Assembly: GCF_963678635.1 (NCBI RefSeq)
Contig: NC_087067.1
Span: 59,192,487-59,256,486, forward strand
Reading direction: 5' to 3'
Origin: Symsagittifera roscoffensis
Lineage: Eukaryota > Xenacoelomorpha > Acoela > Convolutidae
Length of the DNA stretch: 64,000 nt
The translations under genes and the position numbers were made by a program. The notes under the pieces are model-generated. The model ran no database searches and had not been told where the DNA came from. It saw nothing but the letters and a program-made list of their open reading frames with translations. Shown piece by piece: positions 24,401 through 35,290 of this stretch (position 1 is its first letter; every line of letters starts with the position of its first letter).

Positions 24401-26151
24401 TTCAGGTTTAGCGCGTTTCGTCCGGTTAATTTAAATCAGCACTGTATTGGCGTTTTTGGTTTGATAAAATACTCGTATTGTTGAGAAATGAAAATTGTCT
24501 ACTTGTTGCTTTGCTATGTGGACCATTTTCACCCAGGATGAATTCCACGGAATGCGCCGGCGGTTAGGGCCTATGAGGGTGGTTATTGTGAGCATCCGCT
24601 CGGCGCGGAGTGCTCGTTAACGGTTCTGCGGTCATGATGTTAATAAAGATTAACACCCAGGAGCGCCATAAAAACATCTATGTAACATTCGCTCGGAAGT
24701 ACATATCGATGGAAAATAAAGCTAGGTTCTAAGACGACTGGCCAGCGTCTATACAGAGCTCTACATGCTTTTCACCGTCTCTGCCAAAGTCAGTTCTTTT
24801 GGTGGTCTTTCTAACATCGGGTCGACAAAATTGTTACTGCTTTCGGCTTCGGTCAAAACACTCAAAATAACTCAATTATATGCAAGAATAGTGAGCTCAT
24901 GGCTGGGTCTCAGTATCCCCAGACCACGAGGTCACTCCTAAAAACAGGGCTACTACTATTTATCATTTTACTTTTGTTTTTGTTCAGTAGATAAAAATCA
25001 TCATCCCCATCGAAGATGGATCAACCCTTTCCCCCAACTCCTAGCTTCTCATTCTCAGAAAATGAACTCAAATGTTAATTAAATTCAATTCAGGACATAT
25101 CCAGGAAGCTAAAAGTTTGTATAAAACAGTTTGAGTTCAAGTCTCAAGCCCCCTCCGGATTCCTGAGTCCGGGAAAATAACACCCTTACTTCCTCTCCGG
25201 AAGGCTGATTCCCACCCTTCACCGTTAGAGTGAATGGCTTTGCAACGATTACGATTGTAGCGACACAATCGTTGCAACTCGGAGCGGTCTCTGCTAATAC
25301 ACTGTCGTCTTTTTCTATGTTGTCGTTTTTCTAGCAACTATCGCTGTTGTTGTTTTCGCAACTTCTGTCGTTGTTTTTATTTCTTCCAAAATGGCTGTTT
25401 TTGACGTTTCTCGGAAAGATGACGTCATCATTCGAAATTTTAAAAATTTAAAATACCAGAATATTCCGACCTTCACAGTTTGACTAATCGTTACAATAAC
25501 GTGGCTAATCTGTTAAAACTGCCAATTCGCAAGGTCAGCGTATGTCAATTCTGGTCGAATGTCACATATATCTACTAGTCTCAGGTTGTTTAACTAGTCT
25601 CTGCTAGGCTCAATAGATCTAGAGTATACTGGCTTATTGCGATTACTATTTGGTCTATTGGAGAGGTAACTAATTTCTAAGTTAAATTCAAATCTCTCTG
25701 GTGCTGAAATTACAAGTTATTTCAGCACTTATAAAAAAGTGGGTTGTTAGTTAGATGGATCATGATTGGTTAATATTAAATATTTTATAGTGATAAAATA
25801 TCTAATTTATAACCAATAATAAGATATTGTTTAGATCTGGTTCCATAAGAAAAACTAAAATGACCCATTTTTGGGGTAAAATTTTGGGCCCGAATTTCGC
25901 AAAACAAATTACACCACATTAATTCTGCTCAAATTTTTTAAGCAAGTTTTGTCTTCATAAATTTTCACCTAATCTCAACCCAATTTGAGAAAAACGGGTG
26001 TTAAATTTCAAGTTTAACGCGTTTCGTCCGGTTAATTTAAATCAGCACTGTATTGGCGTTTTTGGTTTGAGAAAATACTCGTATTGTTGAGAAATGAAAA
26101 TTGTCTGCTCGTTGCTTTGCTATGTGGACCATTTTCACCCAGGCTGAATTC
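21411..26151 (+). repeat. Three tandem 1.57-kb repeat units
   Basis: Units at 21411-22978, 22979-24554 and 24555-26151, each starting GGCGGTTAGGGCC followed by GAGCATCCGCTCGGCGCGG. Units 1 and 2 are closest over most of their length. Unit 3 differs in the last ~250 bp, where it lacks the doubled AAAATGTCTTCAAAAATTG segment found near 22710-22790 and 24285-24360. Each contains a long-stem palindrome (unit 1: TTGCAACGATTGT...ACAATCGTTGCAA, about 22093-22124). Each also ends with the 3' half of the dispersed hairpin element (about 22430-22708, 23995-24270, 25570-25850). A diverged half-unit precedes the array at 21.1-21.4 kb. The 62-66-aa minus-strand ORFs recur because the units recur. Confidence 0.88.
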
Positions 26152-26296
26152 CATTTATGAGGAAAAAGATGTCCTAATTCGCTCGTTAAATTAAAAAATT
26201 GCCTGTCTGTTGCTATTTTTCGTAGTAAATTATGTGATCAATGTTCGATAGTTTTTCGACCAGCTTCAAATGGTTTAACTATAGTTTAAGTTGAAA

Positions 26297-26625
26297 ATGG
26301 CTTGTAACTCTTTGTGGAGCTTCGGTCAAGATCGTCAGCAAGGCCAACAAGAAACTCTGGCGAGCAAGTTTTCATTTTTGGCTGCTACTGCTCCGAAGCC
26401 TACAACGAAATTCGTACACATCAATGGCAGCCCGAAGCAACCAGGAAAAGGTTCGAGCAGGCAAAAGCAAAAAGTATCTAACTGTGAACCCCAAATTGTT
26501 TCGAACCTAATGAAGGCGGGAAAAAAATCTGTGCCGAAAACTGGACATGAAGCAATTTCCAATTTGAAAAGTGGGACTACCCATTTTACAAATTTAGTTG
26601 AACTGAAAAAGAAAAAAACCCGGAG
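26297..26625 (+). CDS. C2HC-finger basic protein, exon 1 (gene spans 26297-33409)
   Basis: ATG at 26297 in a good context (AAAATGG) opens 109 codons plus 2 nt, ending at donor CGGAG|GTTAGT. Joining to 31550-31800 and 32793-33409 keeps frame throughout and gives 1197 nt (398 aa and stop). The N-terminal third is Gln/Ser/Lys-rich and low in order; QETLASKF (residues about 20-27) loosely resembles a PCNA-binding PIP box but lacks the paired aromatics. It ends with a basic KKKKTR stretch. Family not recognised; a nuclear location is inferred from the lysine tracts and the C-terminal finger. A nearby acceptor (TATTGCAG, 26678) would make a 53-bp intron but reaches a stop within 7 codons, so I prefer the long intron 1 (4924 bp). 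The upstream promoter is not identifiable. Confidence 0.55.
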
Positions 26626-27659
26626 GTTAGTTTTACTATCAAGTTCCTTGAGCGTTAGACAAATATTGTTTATTGCAGTGTTGACCCGTGCAATTTGTAA
26701 GGGTGTTGCTAACGGTACAAGACTTTTCCTGTAAACAACAAGATAACGCACGTGAAATTGCAAATCGTGTCAATTCAAAATCAATCTACCATCCAGCGTA
26801 GAGGTGAAATACCTGCTTGAAATTTCTGCTTTGTCGGACTATTGTCTGTCTGTTTGATTTTGTAGGCTTAGTTTCTGTAGCACGGATTCTTTTTGTACGT
26901 TGGGTTTACATATTCGGCTTCATAATGTTGGTTTCAAAATTACCTCCGCCCGTTTGGTATAATATAATTATTCTTGTTTTTTTTTTGATTACTCAGCTTG
27001 GCATTTTTAAAACCTTATCGGCTTGTTGGCATTATATTGCATTGCTGGATTAGCGAAAAATGCTTCCTATGTGTGTGTCTTTTGAAGGGAAAATTTATTT
27101 TAATAAAAGTTTTTTTCGGAAACATTTTTTTGGATGTTTCTACATCAGTTTTTGTATAATCTTTTTCTGAAATCGGTTGGCATACAAGCACTGCTCTGTG
27201 TTTAGGTTTCATTTTTAAGACGCTTGCGATAACCAAGCAATAATTTGTAATAAAGGTTTTTTCAATTTAACAACTAGTTTAAAAAACCACTTTCGTGGCA
27301 GCAGGTCGAACATCAGGGCCACAAAATTTTTTTGAGTACGCCAACATTTAGAATCGCATTTATATTCCATTTTTTTGATGATTGCTTGTAAACTAACTTT
27401 GTTTTTCAATCAATATTTTTTTTCGATTTCGCTAGAAGATGATATACCATATAATTGAATCTTGGGATTCAATGGTTTAACTGATGTTTTATTTTTTAGT
27501 CGCGTCTATTTTTGTCGTTTTAAGGACGAAATTGTTTTGAAATTCATTTTTGCTTGGGGGCATAAAAGTGGTTCTTTCAAAAGAATTACACTTGCCATAG
27601 CAGGTGTCTTGTAATCGGGACCTAGCTTTTTTTTATAATGTGAACAATTTTTATTAAAT

Positions 27660-28870
27660 TTCCAATCTATCTATCTATCTATACTATATTTAAATTTTCA
27701 ATTCGTTTTCCGCAAGGTCAATAATTTTTCGGTAATTTTTTTCGAGGCCAAATAAAGTCTGTCTGTCTGTCTGTCTGCCTGAATACCTGCTTTTTCAATT
27801 AATTTGATTATGTCTGTCTACCCGTCTCCTATTTTTTAACTTTCAATTTGGTTTCGACGATTCAGTTTAAAAAAGTACTACTGTCAAACAATTGTCTCCA
27901 ATTTTTTTCGCTTCATCTTATTTCTTTAACGTAATATTTTTGCATAATTATCGAAAGAATTTTTTCACGCTTAAGCTATTTTGTATATTGCAATGTTTAA
28001 GATTATTTTCCGATTTTCCTGTTTCAGTTCAGTGATTATTCCACCCAGCTGAAAAAGCAGGCAGCCCGATAGTGGGATGCTGTCAGAGTTCACAAAATGG
28101 TTGCTAATTTGAAGTCCAATTAAGAATGGTCAAATTCTTAGTGTACGAGATACGACGATTTTGGATTTTTTTCTAAGACCTTCAAAACTTCAACTTGAAA
28201 ATAAACTACAAAATTTGAAATTCTTTACTCTGTAGTTGAGTGCTGTAAGGGTACTCTCTTGAGTTGCGAATCTGCCTCCAAATATGACTTCTCAAATCCT
28301 TTTGAGTTTCGAGAAATGACGTTTTTGTGGTTTTTCACAATTTTTTCAGAAAACTTAACGATTTTTTTCTTCAAAATTTGAAATTCGTAACCCTGTAGTT
28401 TGGGGCTATCAGAGGGATTTGCGAACTTTGCCTCCAATGGTGTTTGCTCGAGTTGCTGTAGTTTTTGAGATATGACGTTTTTTGTGATTTTTACAAAAAC
28501 AATTTTCAAAAGTTTGAATTAATTTTTTTTTCAAAGTTTGATAATCCTTAACCTGTAGTTGGGTGCTGTCAGGGTACTCTCAGGAGTTGCGAACCTTGCC
28601 TTCAAATATGATTGCTCAATTTCTTTTAGTTTTTGACATATGACGTTTTTTGTGAATTTTTGAAAAAAATTTCTGAAAACCCAAACATTTTTTTTCTTCA
28701 AAATTTGAATTTCCCTGTACTCGGAGGCTATCAGAGTAGTCTTGCGGTTTGAGAACTTTGCATCAAATTATGACTGCTCAAATCTTAGTAGTTTTCCAGA
28801 TTTGACTTTTTTTGTGATTTTTTTAAATTTTTTTAATATGAAATTCTTAACCCGTTGTTTGCATGGGTTA
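27660..28870 (+). repeat. Complex repeat: microsatellites plus ~160-bp tandem units
   Basis: It begins with CTAT repeats (about 27666) and a GTCT run (27766), and is followed by at least five diverged units marked by CTGTAGTT-GGGTGCTGTCAG (28232, 28393, 28552, 28715, weaker at 28073 and 28851). Each unit has 'tgacgtttttt.tgattttt' in the middle. A second copy of the whole arrangement lies at 61060-62010 in the same orientation. No coding potential. Confidence 0.7.
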
Positions 28871-30434
28871 GGGTTAGCTTTGCATGCATTATATAAACGA
28901 CATGTATGAAGTATAAACGACATGCATGTAAACGTATAAAAGTATAAAATTCATGCAGCATGTGCGTCCTATTTGCGCTTATGATTTTGTTACTCCCACC
29001 TTATTGACGTTTTTCCTATAAATCGCAGTTCAAAATTTAAAAAAAAATCTTTTATCATTTATTCATTTTTCGGCTTCGTCGTTTTCGGTTTGTTTTTTGT
29101 CGGCTTAGTTTCTGCTTTGTTTTTGCCTGCAACTACGTCGCTCATTTTAATGTTATTTATGGACGACTGGTGGCTAAATAACTTTTCGAACTTAAAATTG
29201 TTAAATTTTTATTGAACAATTTTTGACCAAATTTGTCATCTTTTTTTTTCAATACTTTTTATCGGATAATTTGGTCACTGTTTCCTTCACTTATTAAATG
29301 CTTTTATTTAAATTTTAAGAGAGTTGATATAGTTCATGGTTTTCTAGTATTTTAGCGCGCCAAAAACTTCTGATGGAAAAACAATTAACGAAATTTTTTT
29401 TGAGTTTAGTTTGTTGTTTTTTTTCGTTAAATTTCGAATAAATAAATTTCGAAAATTCAAAAAGTTTGAATACTAGTTCATAAATTTTGGAAAACCGTCA
29501 TAGATTTTGAGAAAAAATCATGAAATGCCAGAATAGTTTTTTTGCGATTCTGATATGACTGTTCCGTCTTCAAATGAATAAGGCAAATGTACGATAATCG
29601 AGAGTTTGGGTTTTCCGACTGAAATTTTCATGAAAAAAAAAGTTCTCGTATTTTTTTTTGTTTCATTAACCGGCATATGTTCTGTTGTAATCTTGTTCAT
29701 CAACTTTTGGTATTTGGTAAGTTTTCGGATGTCTTTGGGATGTTCTTATAGATGTTAAAAGTTGTTTTTAGGTTTTCTGGGAATTATTTTTTTGTGATAA
29801 TTTTTCGTTTTTTGCAGTGTTTTTTTGAAGTTTTGGTTTTTCATTTTTGTTTTTCATTTTAATCTTAGTTTATAGCAAGCAACAGTTAGGTTTTTTATTA
29901 TCCTCAAGTTTGCCTCTGGGATATGTAGGTTGTTTAGTTGCAATTTTAAGCAAAGTTTTCGAATCAATTAGGATATTTTAGATCATTTGACCGAGTTTTT
30001 TTTAATCGTTTACATCATTTAGTTGTTATGAGAAAGAAATGAAGTGAGTTTATGTAGCCTGAATCCTTCTAATATTTTAGGTAATTGATTTCTTCAATCC
30101 ATCTATTTTTCACTTTTCGTTTGAGACCTATCTTTAGAACGTTGGCATTTCATTTATATCGCAAGTGGTTCGAAGCTCTGCTCCACCTTTGTGTTTAAAG
30201 CTCAAATGTTTAGTTTTTTACTCATTTTTCTACCCAAAAAATGTCTGCTAATTTACCGCTTTTTAAATAATTGCAATACTTTTTTCATTGACGAGTGAGA
30301 TACTTGGAATTCTGACTTTTTCCTCCACGAACCTAGCTTGCAGGCGACGTGTCTGGTGTCATAGCCACCGCCGGACGTTTTTTTATGATGTTTAATTGCA
30401 TGCATTTTTTGTGGTAGTATGGAACATCAACATC

Positions 30435-30545
30435 TTTTCTAGATGCAAACCATGCTCATTTGGTGGTTAAGGACTAGGGTTCGAGCCCCAGCCGTACCGG
30501 GCCGATTATACTTCCATGTGTGGAAAAAAGTTTTTTTTTTGTGTG
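30435..30545 (+). repeat. tRNA-related (SINE-like) fragment
   Basis: TGGTGGTTAAGGAC resembles the D-arm (A-box region) of a tRNA, and GGGTTCGAGCCCC downstream matches the pol III B-box consensus GGTTCRAnnC. They are too close together for an intact tRNA. A T-run (30530-30540) follows about 40 bp later, as in pol III termination. No cloverleaf can be drawn, so this is either a SINE head or a decayed tRNA. Confidence 0.35.
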
Positions 30546-31549
30546 ATAGCGTCAGAACCTTGCCTAGTAATTTATTTTTCGTCAAACTACTCTCCAATCA
30601 TAACAATAGCTGAAAACCTTTGTAATTGCTAATTTTTACGATCTTTCCTTTTTCACTCAAATAGGTGAGACTCATAATATATTGACTAAGTGACCTCATT
30701 TTTTCGCCTTTTTAAAGGGAAGTATTTTTTTTGCTATGTGTGCGTGAGAAGAATTGTGGCATGAAACTTTGATGCTCAGAATTTTGTTTTCGATTTAACT
30801 GGCTTCTACACAATGTGGCTTCGCCTCTTTTTAACACTCGCGATTGCCTTGCTCATCTTTTGTCAAATTGCACCGCATTCGAGACAAGGTAACAAAAATT
30901 GTTAAAAAAATTTAAAGTGTGTTTCGTGTTTTCGGTTTGCTGCTCTTTCTGTGATGTATCGCAAGAGGTAAAAAAAATTGCTTCTGCTTAAGTTAGTTTG
31001 CTTTTTTGCTGATATTGTTGGAAATGGCTCCGTATTTTTTTGTATTAGAAACATAAGTTATAATTTTTATCAAGTTTATTTGTTCGTAAGGAGTGTAGGA
31101 TTAGACCGAAAGGTTTTCCCTTATTAGTACTCTAAGGTCTGCAAGCAACCAGTATGGCAGTTCTCAGGATTTCGGGATTTTCTCAGGATGCTCAATATTT
31201 TCTGCTTTACTTCAAGTGAGGTGAAGCTCCACTTCGTGTTTTCCAAAATTATGATTCATGTGCACGTTTGACGAGTCTTGCTACACCTTTAACATTTTGA
31301 AATAGTTGCTGGTTAAATTGCACCACAAACTTTGAACATGCTCTACATTTTTGCTGTTTGTGGAAAACAAACTATTTTATAATTCCGGTGATGCGTTGGC
31401 TAATTTTTTTTGGGAGGTTTTAGTTGCTGCGAGCTCATTTTAAATGTTTATCATCAAAATATCACGATCGTGCGGTAATAGTGACATGAGTCTTTATCCA
31501 GATTTCTTGTTGAAACTTTTACAAAGAAGTGATTTGATGAGTATTCCAG

Positions 31550-31800
31550 ATCATTCGTAAACGATGATTCCTCTGAATATTCAATGTTCTCCGACAACTC
31601 CATTGCGAACGATAGACTGAACCATCCGGAACATGTGATTCTGGACGAGGCAACTTTGGATGAGTTGATTCACATGCAGCAGCAGGAAGTGTTGAAACTG
31701 GTCCAACAGAGGAAGATCTTTGACATACACGATGAAGTGGCGTCTGAAGTATACTCTCATCAGTATCAGTCTAAAGTGGCAGAGTACCTGGTGGATGGAG
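31550..31800 (+). CDS. C2HC-finger basic protein, exon 2
   Basis: Acceptor TATTCCAG|A and donor GGAG|GTAAGT (a near-perfect consensus). It encodes residues 110-193 (FVNDDSSEYSMFSDNS...), an acidic, Ser/Asp-rich start followed by a likely helical segment (LDEATLDELIHMQQQEV), then a region rich in Gln, Val and His. Codon use and GC content are clearly higher than in the flanking introns. Its phase (2 nt carried in, 1 nt carried out) matches both neighbouring exons. An alternative start at the internal ATG (31584) would give a shorter protein if exon 1 is wrong. Confidence 0.7.
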
Positions 31801-31915
31801 GTAAGTCAGTGAGAGTTGCCAGAAGTTCGCACAGACAAAGATAATTATAATAAACAAATGAGCTCTCGTTTTGCAGTAAGCATTTGTGTCTCAAGGTTGT
31901 CCTAAATTTCAACCT

Positions 31916-32334
31916 AGTGAGTTAGGACCGAGGTGGTTAACTCATAGAGTAATTTCGGATAGGGTACACCGTCTGCTCGTCACGCTATCTTATTTTCGGC
32001 CGGATAGATTCGTGCAACTTCTTAGTCTAATACCGATCCTAATCTTACTCTTATACTATCTAGTCTCAGGTTGTTTAACTAGTCTCTGCTAGGCTCAATA
32101 GATCTAGGGTATACTGGTTTATTGCGGCTGCTAAAGTCTTCTTGGAGAGTCCAACTAATTTCTAAGTTAAATTCAAATCTCTCTGGTGCTGAAATTACAA
32201 GTAATTTCAGCACTTACAAATAAGTGGGTTGTTAGTTAGATGGATCATGATTGGTTAATATTAAATACTTTACAGTGGTAAAATATCTAATTTATCCAAT
32301 CATAAAATGTAGTTTAGATCAGGTTCCACTAGCT
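31916..32334 (+). repeat. Dispersed hairpin element, copy in intron 2
   Basis: It starts TGAGTTAGG just after CCTAG and ends GGTTCCA just before CTAGC. CTAG on both sides may be a 4-bp target duplication, and the TG...CA ends are LTR-like. Diagnostic blocks: AACTCATAGAGTAATTTC, TTTTCGGCCGGATAGATTCG, GAGTATACTGG-like, then a perfect palindrome GTGCTGAAATTAC-aa-GTAATTTCAGCAC (32186-32213), then an ATTGGTTA...ATTTATCCAAT-type outer stem. The small ORF over its left half recurs in other copies only because the DNA recurs. Confidence 0.8.
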
Positions 32335-32792
32335 TTGTTCAAGTTCGTTCAGAATCGGAAGAATAATATTTTCAACTAATTCTGTCTGTCTGTCTGAATT
32401 TTTGCAACTTGTAATAGCTAGAATCCCTCACCTCAGGCACCTTTCATTGAATCTGCGCCACTTTCTTATTATTTAACTGCTAATCGTTTGCGATTTATGT
32501 ACTTAGTTGCTAAAACCGAGGGGGGGCCAATTATTTTCAAAACAGTACAAGTCTTAAGAAAAATCAATTTAAGCCTTCAGGAAGTTTTCGTAAATTATAA
32601 AGAATGTTGACTTTTCATTTATTTCTTTCTTCTGAAATTCCTTTTTCTGAAAATTTCCCAGCCAAGTGCCATATGAGAACCTATACTGGCTAAAATACGA
32701 GACAGGCTTTTTTCTCAATAAGCAACACTTTCATGGGTGGAAATGAATTTTGAAACAGTTGTCTTGTTGATAAATTATAATATCTTATTTAG

Positions 32793-33409
32793 GAAGTGTG
32801 TCGATCACTGCAAAAAGACTTAACATTGACTCTGTGGCACTGAAGGCTTGGAAAAACCGTCTGGTGGAGGCGAAAATGAAGAAAAAGAAGGCAGCTAAAC
32901 AGAAGAAAGAGAGACTTGCTATGCCGAAGGCAAAAGCAGTGAAACCACCGAAAAAGATCAAGAAACAGAGAAAATCACTCGAAGGCGAAGAAGTGGAAGT
33001 GATGAAGACGCGATCATCTGAGAAGAAAAACCAGAATTTGGATACCGCGATTGAAAAAGAAGGTCCTGGAAAAGGTAAACGAGGACGTGCAAAAAAGTCA
33101 CAAAAAGGAGCTGATAAATTGTCTGACGTGATGGAAGTTGATTCGACAAAAGGAACTGACGCTTTAAACGAGGACTTTTTGATTCTAGATAAAGATGCGT
33201 CGGTCCACTCCTCGGAAGAATCGATGCTCTCTTATGATGAGATTGTTCTAGAAGCAAGAAGGCGTCAGCTAGAGGAAACTAATGAGACCAAAGTGTCACT
33301 GTTTGTATGCAACAGTTGCAGAGAAATATTCAGAAGTACTGTCGACTTTCTGAATCACGAGAGAAATTGTGAGAAGTTTATACCAGTGCCGTTTACGAAA
33401 GTTCAGTGA
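32793..33409 (+). CDS. C2HC-finger basic protein, exon 3 (C-terminus)
   Basis: Acceptor ATTTAG|GA; terminal exon encoding residues 194-398 and TGA at 33407-33409. Residues ~218-260 are a lysine-rich basic block (KMKKKKAAKQKKERL, then KPPKKIKKQRK), a likely nuclear localisation or nucleic-acid-binding region. The middle is acidic/Ser-rich (SSEESMLSYDE). The C-terminal CNSC...H...C is C366-x2-C369-x12-H382-x3-C386, a single C2H2-type finger with Cys as the last ligand. It ends 12 residues after the finger. No paralogue is in the window and I do not recognise the family. No AATAAA was noticed in the next few hundred bases. Confidence 0.8.
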
Positions 33410-33883
33410 TAGCTGAAAGCTAGCTGATAGCTTTGTTAGATGTTTTTAATGTAAGATTTAGCAGTATTTAGAGTTAGTTGAGAGCTAGCTTACTCTTGAG
33501 TTAAATTTAAGTGAGCATTTCGTAAGACCGGGTTATACACGCGACAATTAGTGCTGTGAGTTTTCTCGTGAACCCATAAGTGAAATGTAGGCAATTAAGA
33601 CTAAAGCTATGATCTAAAGCTATGAGAGTTTAGGATTATGGACAAGAGTGTAAAACTAGCCTTTACTTTTTTTATTTGCTTAATTTTTTTCGCATACTAC
33701 TCTTGATTACCATCAGCTGTGATGTGATTCACAATGTGCTTATCATGCCGAATGTAAGCGCAGCTCGGTGAAAAAGAGCAAAGAGGCAATTTTCTGTTTT
33801 TTTTTACTAAAGTCCGTCATCTTATTTTTATCAGACTACTTCCCGTAGCACGAACTTCAGTTTTTTTTGTTCCGAATGCCGTG
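33410..33883 (+). other. Downstream sequence/3' UTR of the C2HC-finger gene
   Basis: Non-coding and moderately AT-rich, with short repeats of AGCTAGCT-like sequence right after the stop. No canonical polyadenylation signal was identified by eye. It runs into a hairpin element at 33884. Confidence 0.35.
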
Positions 33884-34256
33884 ATGAGTTAGGTTCTAGG
33901 TTTAACTCATAGAGTAATTTTAGATAGAGTACACCGTCTGCTCGTCACGCTATCTTATTTTCGGCCGGATAGATTCGTGCAAATTCTTAGTCTAATACCG
34001 ATCCTAATCTTACTCTTATATCTACTAGTCTCAATAGATCTAGAGTATACTGGTTTTTTGCGAGTCGCTCTCTGGGAGAGGCAACTAAGTTCTAAATTAA
34101 TTCAAATCTCTCTGGTGCTGAAATTACAAGTAATTTCAGCATTTACAAATAAGTGGGTTGTTAGTTTGATGGAGTATGATTGGTAAGTATTCAATATTTT
34201 ATAGGGATAAAATATAAGAATAATGACCAATACTAAAATCTAGTTTACATCTGGTT
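33884..34256 (+). repeat. Dispersed hairpin element, copy downstream of the gene
   Basis: TGAGTTAGGTTCTAGG start, TTTTCGGCCGGATAGATTCG, CTAGTCTCAATAGATCTAG, then the palindrome GTGCTGAAATTAC-aa-GTAATTTCAGCAT (34115-34142, one mismatch at the end) and a CTGGTTC end. Shorter in the middle than the 31.9-kb copy. No clear target duplication. Confidence 0.78.
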
Positions 34257-35290
34257 CGATTTTTCTCGTGGAAAATGTTCTATGAATTCTTTGCTCGCTC
34301 AGTTGTAAAAAAGAAGATTTATAGATATGTTCGTACCTCCAGTTTTCAATCGGAAATCTTGGCTCGAATCATGTTTGAGATGGTTTCCAATCAAATGATT
34401 TAAAGACGACAATGACACTAGATTTTTTCAGCTTTTTATGCCATTCTTTTTTCATTTTCTGATAGCCTGTACCTGAAATTTTGAAAATGGTAATTTGGTT
34501 GACAAGTCAATGAAAGTTTGACTCCCATATTTAGGTATGATCTCAGAGCAAAAGAAGATTTCGCAGCCCACTGATTTTATCATTCAGTTCCTAATTGGTT
34601 GCAATTTGCCATTTTCATAATTTAATGGCTTGAAGAATGCATCAGGAATTAATTGCTAATTACATCATAAGCGATAATGAAAAATACTCCGAATCAATTT
34701 ATGGTAGTGCTTTTTAATAACAATTCAAACGAATTTCTTATTTTACTAAATTTTCCGGCGCTGCACAACCGATCAACTTTTCCTCGCTTCGTAAAGTCAA
34801 TTTCCTTAAGAAAATGCTTTTTCAAATTCAATTTAACGATACATCGGAGCGCGCATTAATTAGCGCTATAACTTCGCCGTGTTATAAACGTAATCAATTT
34901 CATTTAGTTTTGGATCTACTTAACAATCTTCACCCCTATAAATTAATACAGTAAATTAGCACTGAGCTTTCTATTGAGAATTATAATTTTGCTGCATTCT
35001 GATTGGTTGAAAAATCGACCATTTTGACCTACTTAACAATCTCCCCCTTTCTTGACAGGGGTGGAAATTGTTAAAAAGATCCTACCTCTATTTTATGCAC
35101 TTGTAGTTGCGAAAGCATTTTTCAAAAAGGCATTTCCTGTCTTTCATTTCATTATCTTCTTTAAACGTCTGATTTAGTTTATGAGGCATTCTGATTGGTT
35201 AATCGAGTCAACCAATCACAAGGCTATAGTTATCCCAATTTGTTCTTTAAGTCGTAGGGGTGTATTCATAGTTTCCAAAATATAAAAATC
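34257..35290. other. Non-coding, nothing recognised
   Basis: AT-rich intergenic sequence. Two CATTCTGATTGGTT motifs lie near 34996 and 35190. No ORF, RNA gene or transposon domain is visible. Confidence 0.4.

Larger units (their letters stand above)
26626..31549 (+). other. Intron 1 of the C2HC-finger gene
   Basis: A 4.9-kb AT-rich intron. It holds CTAT and GTCT microsatellites (27666-27690, 27766-27785), a ~160-bp tandem repeat (28050-28870), and a tRNA-related fragment (about 30435-30545). Elsewhere I see only A/T homopolymer-rich sequence and no exon whose phase would fit between exons 1 and 2. Confidence 0.5.

Noticed and set aside
21996-25337. Recurring 62-66-aa minus-strand ORFs (MLEKRQHRKRRQ...)
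   Set aside because: They recur only because the 1.57-kb units are tandem copies; no coding constraint can be inferred and no domain is seen.
26626-26678. 53-bp intron after exon 1 of the finger gene (acceptor TATTGCAG)
   Set aside because: Splicing here reaches a stop within seven codons, whereas joining to 31550 preserves frame through two further exons; kept only as a possible alternative transcript.
26335-26763. 142-aa minus-strand ORF overlapping exon 1 of the finger gene
   Set aside because: It is the shadow of the plus-strand coding exon; no splice or homology support.
30813-30888. Possible signal-peptide exon (MWLRLFLTLAIALLIFCQ) ending at donor CAAG|GTAACA
   Set aside because: It leaves 1 nt, while the next exon (31550) needs 2 nt carried in, so it cannot be an alternative first exon of the finger gene, and no other partner exon is visible.
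32665-32695. CHMRTYTG, resembling a C2H2 finger linker, and an overlapping open stretch in another frame
   Set aside because: A stop follows within two codons in the first frame and neither frame has a donor site; probably chance.
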